Assembly (NCBI RefSeq): GCF_029227915.1
Contig: NC_079875.1
Location: 20,889,001-20,953,000, forward strand
Direction of reading: 5' to 3'
Origin: Hydractinia symbiolongicarpus
Lineage: Eukaryota > Cnidaria > Hydrozoa > Anthoathecata > Hydractiniidae
DNA length: 64,000 bases
In this document: one piece after another, positions 20,828 to 32,700 of the stretch
Layout: each line of letters opens with the position of its first letter
Numbering within the stretch: the first letter of the stretch is position 1
Notes under the pieces: model-generated
Seen by the model: the letters and a program-made list of their open reading frames with translations, nothing else
Database searches by the model: none
Told to the model about the DNA's origin: nothing
Made by a program: the position numbers and the translations under genes

Positions 20828-21388
20828 TATCACAAAAAACAGGCTCTATTTGAGCTTACATTGAAAATACTGTATTCATAGCATAACTAATAAAAAATGA
20901 GCTTTTGGTACTTGTTTTACAGAAGAAGAATTAAACAGGCTGGCAAAATTGTAGAACCCCTCCTGTTTAGTCATTGAGCAGCAAGCTCAATAATATACGT
21001 ATTTTATTCAAACTGGTATAGCCGAATTGTCATTTTGTACTAGGACGCCCGAAAAAGGGATGGCAAGTGTAAAAATATCTGAGCCAACCCTTGTTTCATG
21101 GGTTGAAGGCTAGTCCAATAGAACGCCCTTTCAGACATGGTCTGCAGAAAATTTCTACAAATCTGAGCAATTTCAGAGTAGTTTCATATATTCCCAAGAT
21201 CTTTTGTGCAAATCGACAGGCAAAATAAACATGCAATAATCCGTAGACCAACCAGCCTATTACAAACTTTAATTTTGAGTGGAGGTATTTTTTGATCTGG
21301 AAATTAAAATCTAGTTGTTGCATTAATTTACAACATACATAAGTGAAAAAATGCTACTAGCCTAACAATTTTTATAATCATAACTTAA
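20828..21388. other. intergenic, nothing recognised
   Basis: No supported gene. A 75-codon minus-strand ORF at 21323-21096 has no recognisable features. Confidence 0.4.
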
Positions 21389-21928
21389 ACAGTCGGGAAG
21401 AACTGATAATTAGCCTTTAAAGGACAGTTAGCCAATATAGGAAATTTTACGGTACACAGTAAAATTAGCCGCTTATGTGGCTAATTATACGGTAGACATC
21501 TTATTTCTTCAATGTCTACACTTTTCTTCGATATCGATCTTCCAATAGTCATCTACCTAGTTTCATAGCATGTTATGCTCCAATAAAAAGGAAAATAAGA
21601 ACAAGAAACGACTGCGCATGAAAGATATATTCATTTTCAAACTAATACCGGCTAATTAACCTTATAAATACGGACTTTCCTGACCTCTGTTCCTTATTTA
21701 TAGTGTATATTATATAATTAGCTGATTCAATTTATGAATGCTCTTGAAACGACAACGCTGAGTTTATGGAAAAACATTGAAAAGACGTAGTCAGGCGTGG
21801 AAAATATGGGGAAGGCATACCCTACAACATCGACATATTGAAGAAAATTGTGGAAATTTAGGCAAAAAAGATCTCCACCGTATTATAGCCTATCCTGTTA
21901 CAAGCTAATTATCAGTTCTCCCCGACTG
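21389..21928. mobile_element. MITE with TTAA target duplication
   Basis: Terminal inverted repeats of about 25 bp (CAGTCGGGAAGAACTGATAA at the left, CAGTCGGGGAGAACTGATAA reversed at the right, both continuing TTAGC) differ at a single base. TTAA lies just outside each end (21385-21388 and 21929-21932), the signature of piggyBac-type insertion. It is 540 bp with no transposase ORF. The left end has one extra A before CAGTCGG. Confidence 0.8.
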
Positions 21929-21932
21929 TTAA

Positions 21933-22640
21933 TTTTCTTCTTCTATATAGTCTGCATTTTATTATCCCGTCAAAACGTAAACATTGAAACTCTATTGAAA
22001 CTTTATACCACCGGGATAAAACATTTTATTCTGTTGCTGTGAAGCTAACACTATAAACTATGATGTATGGAAAGATACTTTGTTAAGCAGAGTATTTCAG
22101 CTAAAATTTGCAGGGTATTACAAGATTTATAGCTGACCTGAGCTGAAGCTAGCCACAAAAGTAAGGAGGCATTCCTTACTTTTGTGGCTAGCTTCAGGTT
22201 GATAAAAGATAACACAAGAAGTAATAACGATGGATAGCACAAAATGCACTTATACCAAACTAAATGAAAAACTTTGGAGAAAAGCACAAAATAGCTATAG
22301 CTACTGACACTGACCACGTTAGCTGGCGTGCTATATATATACGCCAATTATAGCCAAGATAATAAAATGTTTTTACTAAGATTCACATAGATGTGATGGT
22401 ATCTTTATTAGCATATAGAAGCATAGAAAACATAGACAAAAAGATATCTTTTCCAAACCTGAGCTATGCAACTTTTAAAATCGCAGATTAAACGTCATTT
22501 TACTAACGGCGTCTGAGATACGCATATCTTCACTTAAATCTCAGATCAGGATTTTGTTCGAGAAACTAGAAGCTGTGTGTTCCACAGCTAATAATAACAA
22601 CTAACGGTATTGACGTCAAAACGATGTATATAGCGTATTC
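21933..22640. other. intergenic with the hairpin, otherwise nothing recognised
   Basis: Apart from the hairpin at 22143-22197, I see no gene or element. A 98-codon minus-strand ORF spans the hairpin (22347-22051) and reads the inverted repeat. It looks fortuitous. Confidence 0.4.
22143..22197. repeat. perfect 25-bp hairpin, 5-nt loop
   Basis: The left arm 22143-22167 (CTGAAGCTAGCCACAAAAGT then AAGGA) is exactly complementary to the right arm 22173-22197 across a GGCAT loop. No mismatch in 25 bp. It could come from a recent snap-back duplication, a foldback element core or a small-RNA precursor. Nothing in the sequence decides between these. Confidence 0.9.
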
Positions 22641-22995
22641 TAATGTGAAAAGAGCGTAACTCTGCAGCGACTCTGTAATGAGCAGAATTACTACTGCAAA
22701 ACATTCATCAGTAGGGCAAAACTACTCGTCTCGCAACGGTCCAAACCATGCTCACGTTTCCTTACTGGGTGAAAAACCCAATTTAAATTCTGCTTCGCGA
22801 TGATAGGAAGATCCCACATCGAAGGGTGAAAATGTGACGACTCCATAAACGCTTGGCTGCCACAAGCCAATTATCCATGTGGTGTTTTCAGTTTTTGTTT
22901 AACATGAAAATCAAGATCAAGTGAGCTTTTATACTTTTGTGTGATTTCCATTCACACTGAACTTTTCAAGAAAGCTACGTTATCGCGAATGAAAA
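22640..22995 (-). pseudogene. diverged 28S rRNA 3'-region fragment
   Basis: Read on the minus strand, this follows the order of the late part of eukaryotic large-subunit rRNA. GGCTTGTGGCAGCCAAGCGT is followed by CCTTCGATGTGGGATCTTCC, TATCAT, GAAGCAGAATTT, GGTTTTTCACCC, AACGTGAGCATGG, TTTGGACCGTTGCGAGACG, TTTTGCCCTACTGATGAA and TAGTAATTCTGCTCA. Upstream, AAAAGCTCACTTGATCTTGA and CGATAACGTAG match the preceding segment with an internal deletion of tens of bases. Many positions that are otherwise nearly invariant are changed (for example GTGGGATCTTCC for GTCGGCTCTTCC), so it is an old pseudogene. It has no neighbouring rRNA unit. Confidence 0.85.
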
Positions 22996-23709
22996 AGATT
23001 TAATTCTACATTTCAGAAGAATAAGGTGCATTTGGCAATGATTTCAACTCAGTAACAAAATGCGAAATTTAGTTTTTGCAAAAATGTTTAAATTAAGAGT
23101 TTGAAAAATGACGAAAAAGCTGCCTTTGTTTTAATAATTTTGTTCATGATTGTAGAAAATATGAGATATCATTTGGGTCAAGTTACGACAAACCTTACGA
23201 CAAAATGATAAATGGAAGGCATTTTTTAAAATCATGTTCTATACAATATTCTGTTTTGCATGATAAACCGTCAATATGAAAATAGAGTTGTTTTATCACA
23301 CTTTTGCTTTTAATTAGCGGTCTATATTGAATCGTGCCTTCCATAACGTAAAATTAGAATTAATAATCCTAAGTAACATATATACTAGAAGTCAAAAGGA
23401 GAAAACAAATAATAAAATAAAATAAAAAACGTTTACAATATGGACAGCGTGTAAATATAAACTACAAAAAAGAAGGTATTAAAACCACCTGAAAAAATCG
23501 ATAGGTGCAAAAAAACACTTAGACTTTAATGATTCAACTCTTGTGTCTGAACGTTTCCGATAAAATTCTGTACAATTAAAATTGGTTATTCGGTTTCTCC
23601 TACCCACAAAATATTATTAACGCGTTAAAACTTAAATGTAAAAAATACAGAAGCAGTTTCGTACGTTGTTCGGATATCTGCTGGTAAAAATATTCATTCT
23701 AGTCAACAA
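22996..23709 (-). other. lamin 3' flank, probable 3' UTR
   Basis: This lies downstream of the lamin stop on the minus strand. An ATTAAA variant poly(A) signal occurs at 23530-23525, about 180 bp after the stop. I found no canonical AATAAA closer. Exact transcript end cannot be read from sequence. Confidence 0.35.
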
Positions 23710-23751
23710 TTACATCACAGCACACGATTCTCTCTCCGCACCTGCTCGTCG
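23710..23751 (-). CDS. LMN: lamin coding exon 10 (CaaX micro-exon)
   Basis: The coding part is only 42 nt: [13 protein letters not shown] and stop. Acceptor TTTTTTAG|CGA. The terminal Met of CAVM favours farnesyltransferase. The usual family fate is farnesylation, trimming and carboxymethylation, anchoring the lamin to the inner nuclear membrane. Confidence 0.92.
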   Translation of the reverse strand, partial: RRAGAERESCAVM

Positions 23752-26700
23752 CTAAAAAACAAAAATAAAATCTAGTAGTTAGGTTTAGGTAAAGTAGGAT
23801 TTTGTGAGGAATGATAATTGATGTAGCTTGTTAAGTTGAATTAAAACTTTTTCTTTGTACTTTGATTTTTTGTAGGGCCTATCTATTTTATCCTTCGTTG
23901 TTCATATTGTAGTACACATATTTAATACAAGCCGCCAGTTTAAACAACCGTATTAAAATCTTGTTTAAGAAGCAACTTTAGTAGAAGTAGGGAATATAAC
24001 CAACATATAATATATATGAACCCTGAACATATATGAACATAGAATACATTTTGCTAAACTAAAGCTCTCTTTTTTGCTACAGTCAAATTGAGTTAAATAT
24101 ATATCAGCATTACCATAAGGCTAAATAATGCTTATAAAAGATACTTGTGTAATGTAACATTAAACAAGACAATTGCGAGTGAATTCTGTAACTTTCCACA
24201 GGGTTTTGATAATCTTCTGAACTGTTCGATTTTCTTGTAAGCAATTGTTAAGCAACAGATCTACCACACAAGTATCAGGTGACATGTCAAGCTGCTTATA
24301 AAAACAAATGCTTTTCAATAGAATTTTCTAAATCTTTAACGTCCGTAAAAATGCATCTCGAAAAATGACGCATTAAGACAATTCAAAATCTCGACCATAC
24401 CTTTCTAGATCTTCTTATATTTGGCCCCGTCTCCTCAGTTACAACAGTCGCAAGTGTATGCTTCGCCACAATCTATAAAAACGAGATAGAATGAACGCGG
24501 TTTAAGGTATATTAGTCACCGTTGGAAGATTCACGGGGATTTACCCGTCTCTACTTGCACAGAGAGCATTATACCAAAGATAATCAATCAAGCTACATAT
24601 TTGCTTCATTTCAGCGAGTCAGAAATGTACATTTGAAGTATATAATAAAGACATTACAATAAAAAACTTAAGAAAACAAGGAAGGATTTAGAAATTGTCG
24701 TCAGATTTTTATCGTCGACTAGCAATAATTCAAAAAAAAACCAACGCATCACTCTTCCGCATGCAAGTATCTGGTATCTCATTTAAGTTAAATAAATCTT
24801 CTTCAGTTATAGTAAATGCTCACACTACATTTATTATAAATAAAAAATGAACACAGTACAAATAGAGTTAATTGTAACCAATTTCATACTGACCTCACTT
24901 TCATTATTGATAACAGAAGTCACAATAGAATTTCCAATAGGCCAGTCGACACTTCTCAATACAAGATCAGTTGGTGCTTTACTTTTCACACCAGTGGAGT
25001 TACTCCAAATCTAACAAGAAAACATGCATCTATTGCTGGATCTTTAAAAGTTGCTAACTTTACTGTAATGCACACGAAGTGGGGAAGAGAATTTAAAATA
25101 ATTTATTTTTGGTTAAGTACAGCTAAAACAACAACAAGAAAGACATACTGTAACACTGTGACCAGCCTTTAACACAAATTTAGGTGTAAACTTGTATTCC
25201 ACTGCATCGTCTTCCTTACCATCAACAATTCGTTGCACGTGCCATCCTCCTAATGCTTCATCCTAATGTACATCAAAATAATTATGATTATCATGCTCGT
25301 ACGCAAATCTATTTATTGGAGTGTAAGTATAAAAACATTTTATTTAAAGATTTCAGTCTAACCTGCATAGTCCTTATGTAGCAGGCTAGTTCAAACTTAA
25401 TTTATTTTATTGTTACATAGGTTCTGCAACTTACTGTCTCACTCTTGTTGTGAAGCTTGATAAATTTGCCTTCTGTATCAGATTCAGCTATTTCAACCCC
25501 TCCTGATGAACTGCTCTCAACAGGTTGTACTTCGTATTCGTGACGAGAGCGTTTTGTCCCACGTCGTGACACAGAACGTGTTGCTGTAGGTGAGGAAATG
25601 TGCAACCTGTAAAAGATTACGATACGATCAACCACGGCTGGCTAGATTCAACATTTCTTGTCTTTATTAATAACATGTGGAATAACGATGAACTATGGCT
25701 AGTTAGATTCAACATTTCTTGTCTATATATTAGCATTTCGAATGACACAACACCGAACTTTCATAAAATAAAGATTAAAAAAGCTACCTCTGTTCTTCCC
25801 CTTCAAGCAACTTTCGATAAGCAGCTATTTCCATATCTAGAGCGATTTTGATGCCATAAAGTGTTTCGTATTCTTTTTCTAAATCATCAATCTTGTCACT
25901 TAGACTTGTAATTCTTGAATCACGCTCTTGTAATTGACGTTTAAAGTCATCCTTGTCCATTGCTCTTAAACTCTCCAACTCAGTAATTCTTTTCATCAAC
26001 TGTGTATTCTACAACAAAAGTTTAATAATCTATCTTTCAATAAACACACACAATAATCTTTCTTAATAAACTTACCTTGGCTTCTAGCACACTATAATCT
26101 GATTTAAGGTTTTCCAGTTCTGTTTTGATTTCATTATTTCTTTCAATCAACCTTGTAACATGACTGCGATCTCTATCACTAATGCTTCGGAGTTCATCAT
26201 ACTAAATCAAATCAGAATCAATTATGTGAAAATTTCGAACTAAAATGTGTAGTCAAGAAGACACAGGATAGTAAATGAGCAGGATGAAAAACAGGTCTTT
26301 ATATATTTAAAAGTTAAAGCTGTCTTTGGATCACAAAGAATTTAACCTGCAACTACAACAAAAGCTCCCTTACTTTTTGCTTGTATGCTTCTTCAAGCTC
26401 TTGTCTAGCATTCTCAGCTTCCTCTTCAAATTCATCACGGAGTTCTTGAAGTTTGTCACGTAGTAAATTATCATAATCTGAAGCACCATCAGTTTCCATT
26501 GTAAATTTCATTTCCTGTTTACTTCGCAATTCATTTAGCTCCTACAAAAAGAATGGATAATTTAACATTAGCACTTTGAATTTTGCAAATGCAATGCCAC
26601 ATGTTAAAAAATTGGGCAGGCAAATAGCATTTTGTGTTTGCATTTTCTAGCTGACATGAAAGAAATTAAATTAGAAATGATGTTTGGAAATTAACTCCTG

Positions 26701-29700
26701 TTTTAGAAACATAGACAAATCTATTTAAATTGAACTATTGTTCGTAATGGCATTTAGAACCGATTTCAAATGCATATGCCAACCGACTGATAGCCTTGTG
26801 GTAGAGCGTTCGCTTTCAGTGCGGGAGGTCTTGGGTTCAAACCCCGGCCGAGTCATGCCAGAGACTATAAAAGTGTGAATCTATCCTTTCTGCCTAGCGC
26901 TCAGCATGAGAATAGGATTGATATCTTAGGCGGTTGTCTAGTTGAGCGATTGATGTGCTTCCACGACTTTCGTAGCTCAAATGGGAGCTTTAAATGAGCT
27001 AGGACCCCCTTCGCAGGACCCTCGTTGATAGCAGTACCAATAGGAACTGAAGAGGCTATCCTGGGTAAATAATAGTAATAATAATAAAAATAATAATAAT
27101 TTTTGTGTTCATTTTTATTTAGGGTATTTATGTTTGCTAGGATAAAAACTTTTCATTATATAAGCTTTAAAGTATTGAAATGAATATAGTTGATGTAACA
27201 AAATATACCTTTGCATGAACTTGTTTGTAAAAGTCTGCTTCTTCTTGAAGGGTTTGTGCTCTGTTTTCTGCATCAACTCTTCGAATAATCTCTTCTTCCA
27301 ATCCAGATTTTTGTTTCTCCAATTCATCTTGTAATTGTTTTAACTGTTTTTCTAAATCTTTTACTTGCTGATCAAGCTCTTTGCGTTCCTTAGTGATTAC
27401 AACTAACAAAGATTCTTTCTCATGCAATCGTCTTTCAATTCGTTTTAATTCATCTTCAGCACGAGAACGTAAAGCACTCTCTTTTTCAAGCCTAATTAAA
27501 AATAGAATAGAAATAAAGAAAAAGTAGAAGCACCTCTTATGAACTTTGTATATTATTGTAAGAATATCAGACCAGTTTGCGAGATGTGCAGATTAGTTGC
27601 AGTATATATCTGATCTGGGCAAATGCGAATCAATGTTTTTCTTTCCCAAATAATTGAAATTATGAAAAAGTGAAGAGTCAACAAAAGTTCTTTATTATAC
27701 ATTCTGTATCAAAACTATTTTTTAGGGACATAAGCATTTTTTTTGAAATAGTTAACAGTGAATTAAAACATCTAGAGAATGGTTCAAAAGCAATAAACTT
27801 TCGTTAAATGTAAATAAAACAAAATACTCCACAAAGCTGCTGAAGTCAAAGACATACCTTTTAAGTTACCTAATTTAATCAAATAACATAAATATTTTAA
27901 GGCAATAATCCATGAATTTTTAAGGTATTTTGTTAGATCAAAATTTAACATGGAACAACATATCCAAACTGTTGAAAGTAAAATTTCTAAAAATATCGGA
28001 TTAATTTTCAAAGCTAAACCCTTTTAATTTTACCTCTTTAAAAAACTTATATTTTTCCTTTGTACATAGTTATATAACGCTTTGTAACATTGTTGGACAA
28101 GCAAAAACCGGTCTAAATTGAACAACTCCACAATAAACAGAAACATGCTTGTCGCATAGTGTTCAGTGCAAATAAATACACACCCTCTGACCCTTTATGT
28201 AGGAAACTCAGTTTTAAATAACTAAAAACTTTTATGTTAAAGTTTATGTTATCACATGTTTAAGGAAGAATGCTAGACAAGAGCTTTACAAGCAGAATTT
28301 AGGCTTATTGCATGCCATAGTAAAAGGTTTTCCAACTTATATATAAAACTAAAATAATTGAAGGAAAAATATTTCAACAATAACGAAAAATACTTTTAGG
28401 TAGTGATTTTTATGATTCTTTGTCGGGGTCACACATCATCATTATCATTATCATTCTCGGCTTAACGTCCGTTTTCCATGCTAGCATGGGTTGGACAGGG
28501 TATATTAATGACCCTCTTTCAATCTGATTTAGACTGTGTTAGATCACAAAAAAAATTCCTTTTATACTTATTTTGATTTGTTCGCAAGATATTAGTCGTT
28601 ACAGTTGTAATATATTAGCTGGAGAAGCTTCGTGCCAGTCGCCATCTTGTGTCCTGATTGTAAATAAATGCATTCGCGGGAGGGCTTGTGACATCAACTC
28701 CCAGATGATAATTTCGCTGACTCTGCCGTGGCCCAGGTTTTTGTATGTACTAAGCGGTTGTTGTTTTGTTTTTCAATATTGTAATGGGTACTGAAGATGA
28801 GTTTGTAACAGGTATATACTGAAGATAAGTAAACACTTGTTTTTTACTCCCCTTTTTAAAACTGAGTTTATGTGAAAAAGCTGTGGGCTTTCTTAGTTTT
28901 GAAGTTTCGGCCAGTAAAAAGTCTACAAAACCTGGTAGTCAATCAGACTCTAGCTTGGAAAGCTGGTATGAGGATGAGAATGGAAGTGGAAGCAATAGCT
29001 TAGAAGTGAACTGTGGCCTTTTTCGCTATTCCGATGCCCTGAGAACGAGATTGGCTCTTTCCGACTTGTGTAGAGACTCTTACAGAAATGCCCACCACAG
29101 AGACGGATTGTGGTGCCGGGAAGTATATTTAAAAGTAAAAAAGAAGCTATTTAGGGTTATCAGAGCAAACCATGGCGGGCAGCATTTAACTCTTTCGTAG
29201 CCTATCATACCCCAGAAGAAGAGCAAGCACCTATCCATAATTTGCACATGGCCTAATGCAAAGACAAGTGGACAGAGATTTAGAATTGCCAAAGCCTTTT
29301 TTGCCAGCGTTGATCAAAACATTCTAGTGATTAAAACTCGACTTTGAAAGCGTATCGACTCAGTTAATGAGCACACGCAGCTCGTTGTTTCTTGCCTGTT
29401 AAGACTGGCGAAGGAATGCTTTCCAGCGCTACTTCTATTATTCTTATTGCAAAAAGGCATAGCACGAAAACACATTTTATAATTATATATTAACAAACTT
29501 AATCTTAGTTGCAATAATTTACTCTTCCTCTTCTTCTCAGAGTTATCGTTTTACGGCAACATGTTCAGGGGGCCTTTTTTGCCATCTGGGAGATGACGTC
29601 AAACTGGGTTTAATCCGAAAAAAATTATCACAAAATGGCAACTTTTCGAGAAGGAAGCATGCTGTAAATACGAGAAAATGTGGCTTTATATTAGCTTTAT

Positions 29701-32700
29701 TATTTTGAATTTTACTTAATAAATGTTAAAATATAAATTCTCATCATATTATAAACAGAATAAGATGAACTTTTTTGAAGTGGGAGGTAACCTTTAAAAA
29801 TTTGATAAACAAGTTTTTTAATTTTTTTAAAAAGCTCTTTATGTTTTAAGATATTCACATTTAAAGGGAGCCTGAGGTGTAAAATGATGTTGGACTTATA
29901 TTATAGAGCTTAAAAAGTTAGTTAACAAGTCTTTTTAAATTTCTTAAAAAGCTCTTTTCGTTCTCAAGATGTTCGCATTTAAAGAATTTCAGATTTAATT
30001 ATGCTGCATGAATTATGATGTCATATTTCAGTACTAGAAAATTTAGATATTTTCTTTCATCAGTAATTTTAGACCTGTTAAGGGGTGTGCATTCAAATTT
30101 ACCAACGCATAGATATCATAAAGGTTAATTGATAACAATTTTTTTGCCAAAATGACAATTGTTTGCTCGTCCCAGGCCTCATGTCGGCCTGCAATCAAAT
30201 TTTGTGAGTAAACATATAGCTTACCCACAAAATTTGATTGCAAACCAAGTTGCAGATCCCAAGTTATTGAGTCATCAGCAAAAAGATAAGAGGCCTGGGA
30301 TGAGCAAGCGAGGGTCATTTTGGCAAAAAAATTTATGTCAATCAATTAACCTTTATAACATCTATGCATTGATAAAGTTTGAATGCACACCCCTAAAAGG
30401 TCTAAAATTAGCAAACTTTTTAAGCTCTATAATATAAGTCCAACTTTATTTTATACCTCAGGTTCCCTTTAAGGGATTTCAGTTTAATTATGCTGCATAA
30501 ATTATGATGTCATATTTAGTAATAGCATTTTCTGTCATACTTTTAGACCTGTTGAGGGATGTGCATTTAAACTTAATTAAGGCATAGATATTATAAAGGT
30601 GAATTGAATAACATAATTTTAACTTGGGATCTGCACATCATAATTTATGCAGCATAAGTTAAAATTTAAACAGAAAGCACATTCAAAGGATACACAACAG
30701 TCATACCTATTTCAAAAGAAATGTTTATTTATTCCAATGTTGTCAAGGCTATCAATTAAAACAAGCAGAAAGCTATTGATTGTTAATGATCTCCTGATAA
30801 TGATAGCAAATACAACAAGATACACCCATGTCCATTTATAATGTTTACTTACACATGCATGTGAATTTTAAATTTTGTTTTTAATTGTAAACATTGCTTA
30901 TAACAACTTCTGGGAAAATTTAAGCACAAACACAATAAATGTTTTTTTTTGATTGCAGTGTTTTGTATCAAATAATTATCAAAGAACAGACTTTGTGAAT
31001 CACAATGCAATCTTGGCGAATCATTTTACCAAAAAATAGTTAGTATCATGATGGTTGCCGCAACAAAATAAAATGTTGCAATAATATGTTTCTAATTTGA
31101 TTATATATAAAATGCTAGGTTACCAATCAGCGCATAAAATTAGGCTGAATTGGCATATGAGCAAAAAAACACAAGTTTGCAACAGCAAAAATGCATTGTT
31201 TTAATTTCTAAAATACAACAGCTACGTTTTAGGAACATATTTTCTCTAATAAGCACCTCCTTCCCAGAAAGTCTGCTTCATCTTATTTGCCACTTTGTAA
31301 TAAATGCCAATTTTGAACGCTAGGTCCAAAAGCTTAAATTTGTAGGGAAAATACAGATAGATGTGGATATTTTACATGGCTAGCCTCACAAATATAGAGG
31401 GATATAACCTTTCTATTATTTCCTAGAGGGGCCATGGCTTAAATGGGAAGTCCTAGAGTAGGTATTCAATGCTTCCACCACTTTTTAAGTGGGTCAACAC
31501 CCCAATTTCTCTCGCATGGCTTTGGTTAACCCAAGCTATGGTAACATTCACTTGCCCATATTAAATTGCCTCTAAGGGGATTCGAATCCGTGTTCTCTAG
31601 TAGTAGTAGTAATATTTATCAATAAGTCATACACAATGTAAAACTAAATAAATAATATTTTGTTACAAAAATGCCTAGTGTATGATCCACCAACTCCGTG
31701 AATCCAATAACTCCATGAAACTGCTTTCGAAGCCTACAACAACTTACCACAGCTCTGTCTACCATTTTTAATGAATGAATTCGATTCAGGGGGTTTGATA
31801 CTACCACTTAATCATTTTAGGGGTGTGGGAACTCGCGCAAGACAAAAATTTGGCACTAAGTTCAGCCGGCTACAACTTTTTGTGATTTTCAAGTCAAGCG
31901 CGACGGTGGTCATTTTTGATATATATTGTTATCTCAGTTAATTGATTTTAATTATGGTCATGTTATATATACCTTTACTGAGGTTCCAATGATTTGAGAA
32001 TGTTTTCAAATGAATATTTTAATTTTTAAAATATTTTTGCTAGTCATCAGAAAGCAAACGTGTTTTTCAAATTTCACGGAGTTGAAGGATCCATCACGGC
32101 ATTATCGGATGATAGTACATGTCGGATCCGGCTTATTTGTCCACAATTAAATGTATTTTTTTTCTTGTCATACCCCCCGAACGGTCCACGACAGATAGCG
32201 CTACGATAATAAAAGTTTCAAATAACCGATATGTTGACGATATGGATATAAGGACGTTAAATGTGTTTTTTAGTTAGTTAGCGGATTATACGCTAATTGA
32301 TAGGAGACACACCTATTAGTTGAAGACTATTCTGAAGGAGGCCACCAGTGTTTAGTAGATAATTAACGTAAATAATTTTAAATCTGATAGTTTAACTTAG
32401 TTTTTGGTTTCCTAACCCATCCAGTTCCAGTCTTAACCAAAAACATGGTTTCATCAATAATTTTACAAAACAAAAGATGAAGTATATATATTATAAAATG
32501 TATATATAAGCATAGTTAACCCTTAGCTATATTACTTGCATGTTTTATCAATTCCAAGAAATACAAGTCCTCAATGTCTCAACCTTAACCTTATAAAAAC
32601 TTTAACAACAACAAGAAGGTCATTTATTATGTCACCTCTACTTCAATTAATTAGCTACTTTATTATAATGCTAGCTAGGTTAACTAGCTGGTATAGCTAG

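Noticed and set aside
22640-22995. Functional rRNA gene
   Set aside because: The fragment is too short, has an internal deletion and changes at nearly invariant positions, and no rest of an rDNA unit is nearby.
25600-25851. 83-codon plus-strand ORF
   Set aside because: It overlaps lamin exon 5 end, an intron and a locally repeated intron word (GGCTAGATTCAACATTTCTT and a near copy). No independent support.
26790-26860. tRNA gene
   Set aside because: A and B boxes are present but no proper acceptor stem closes, and the unit continues into a SINE body with a (TAA)n tail.
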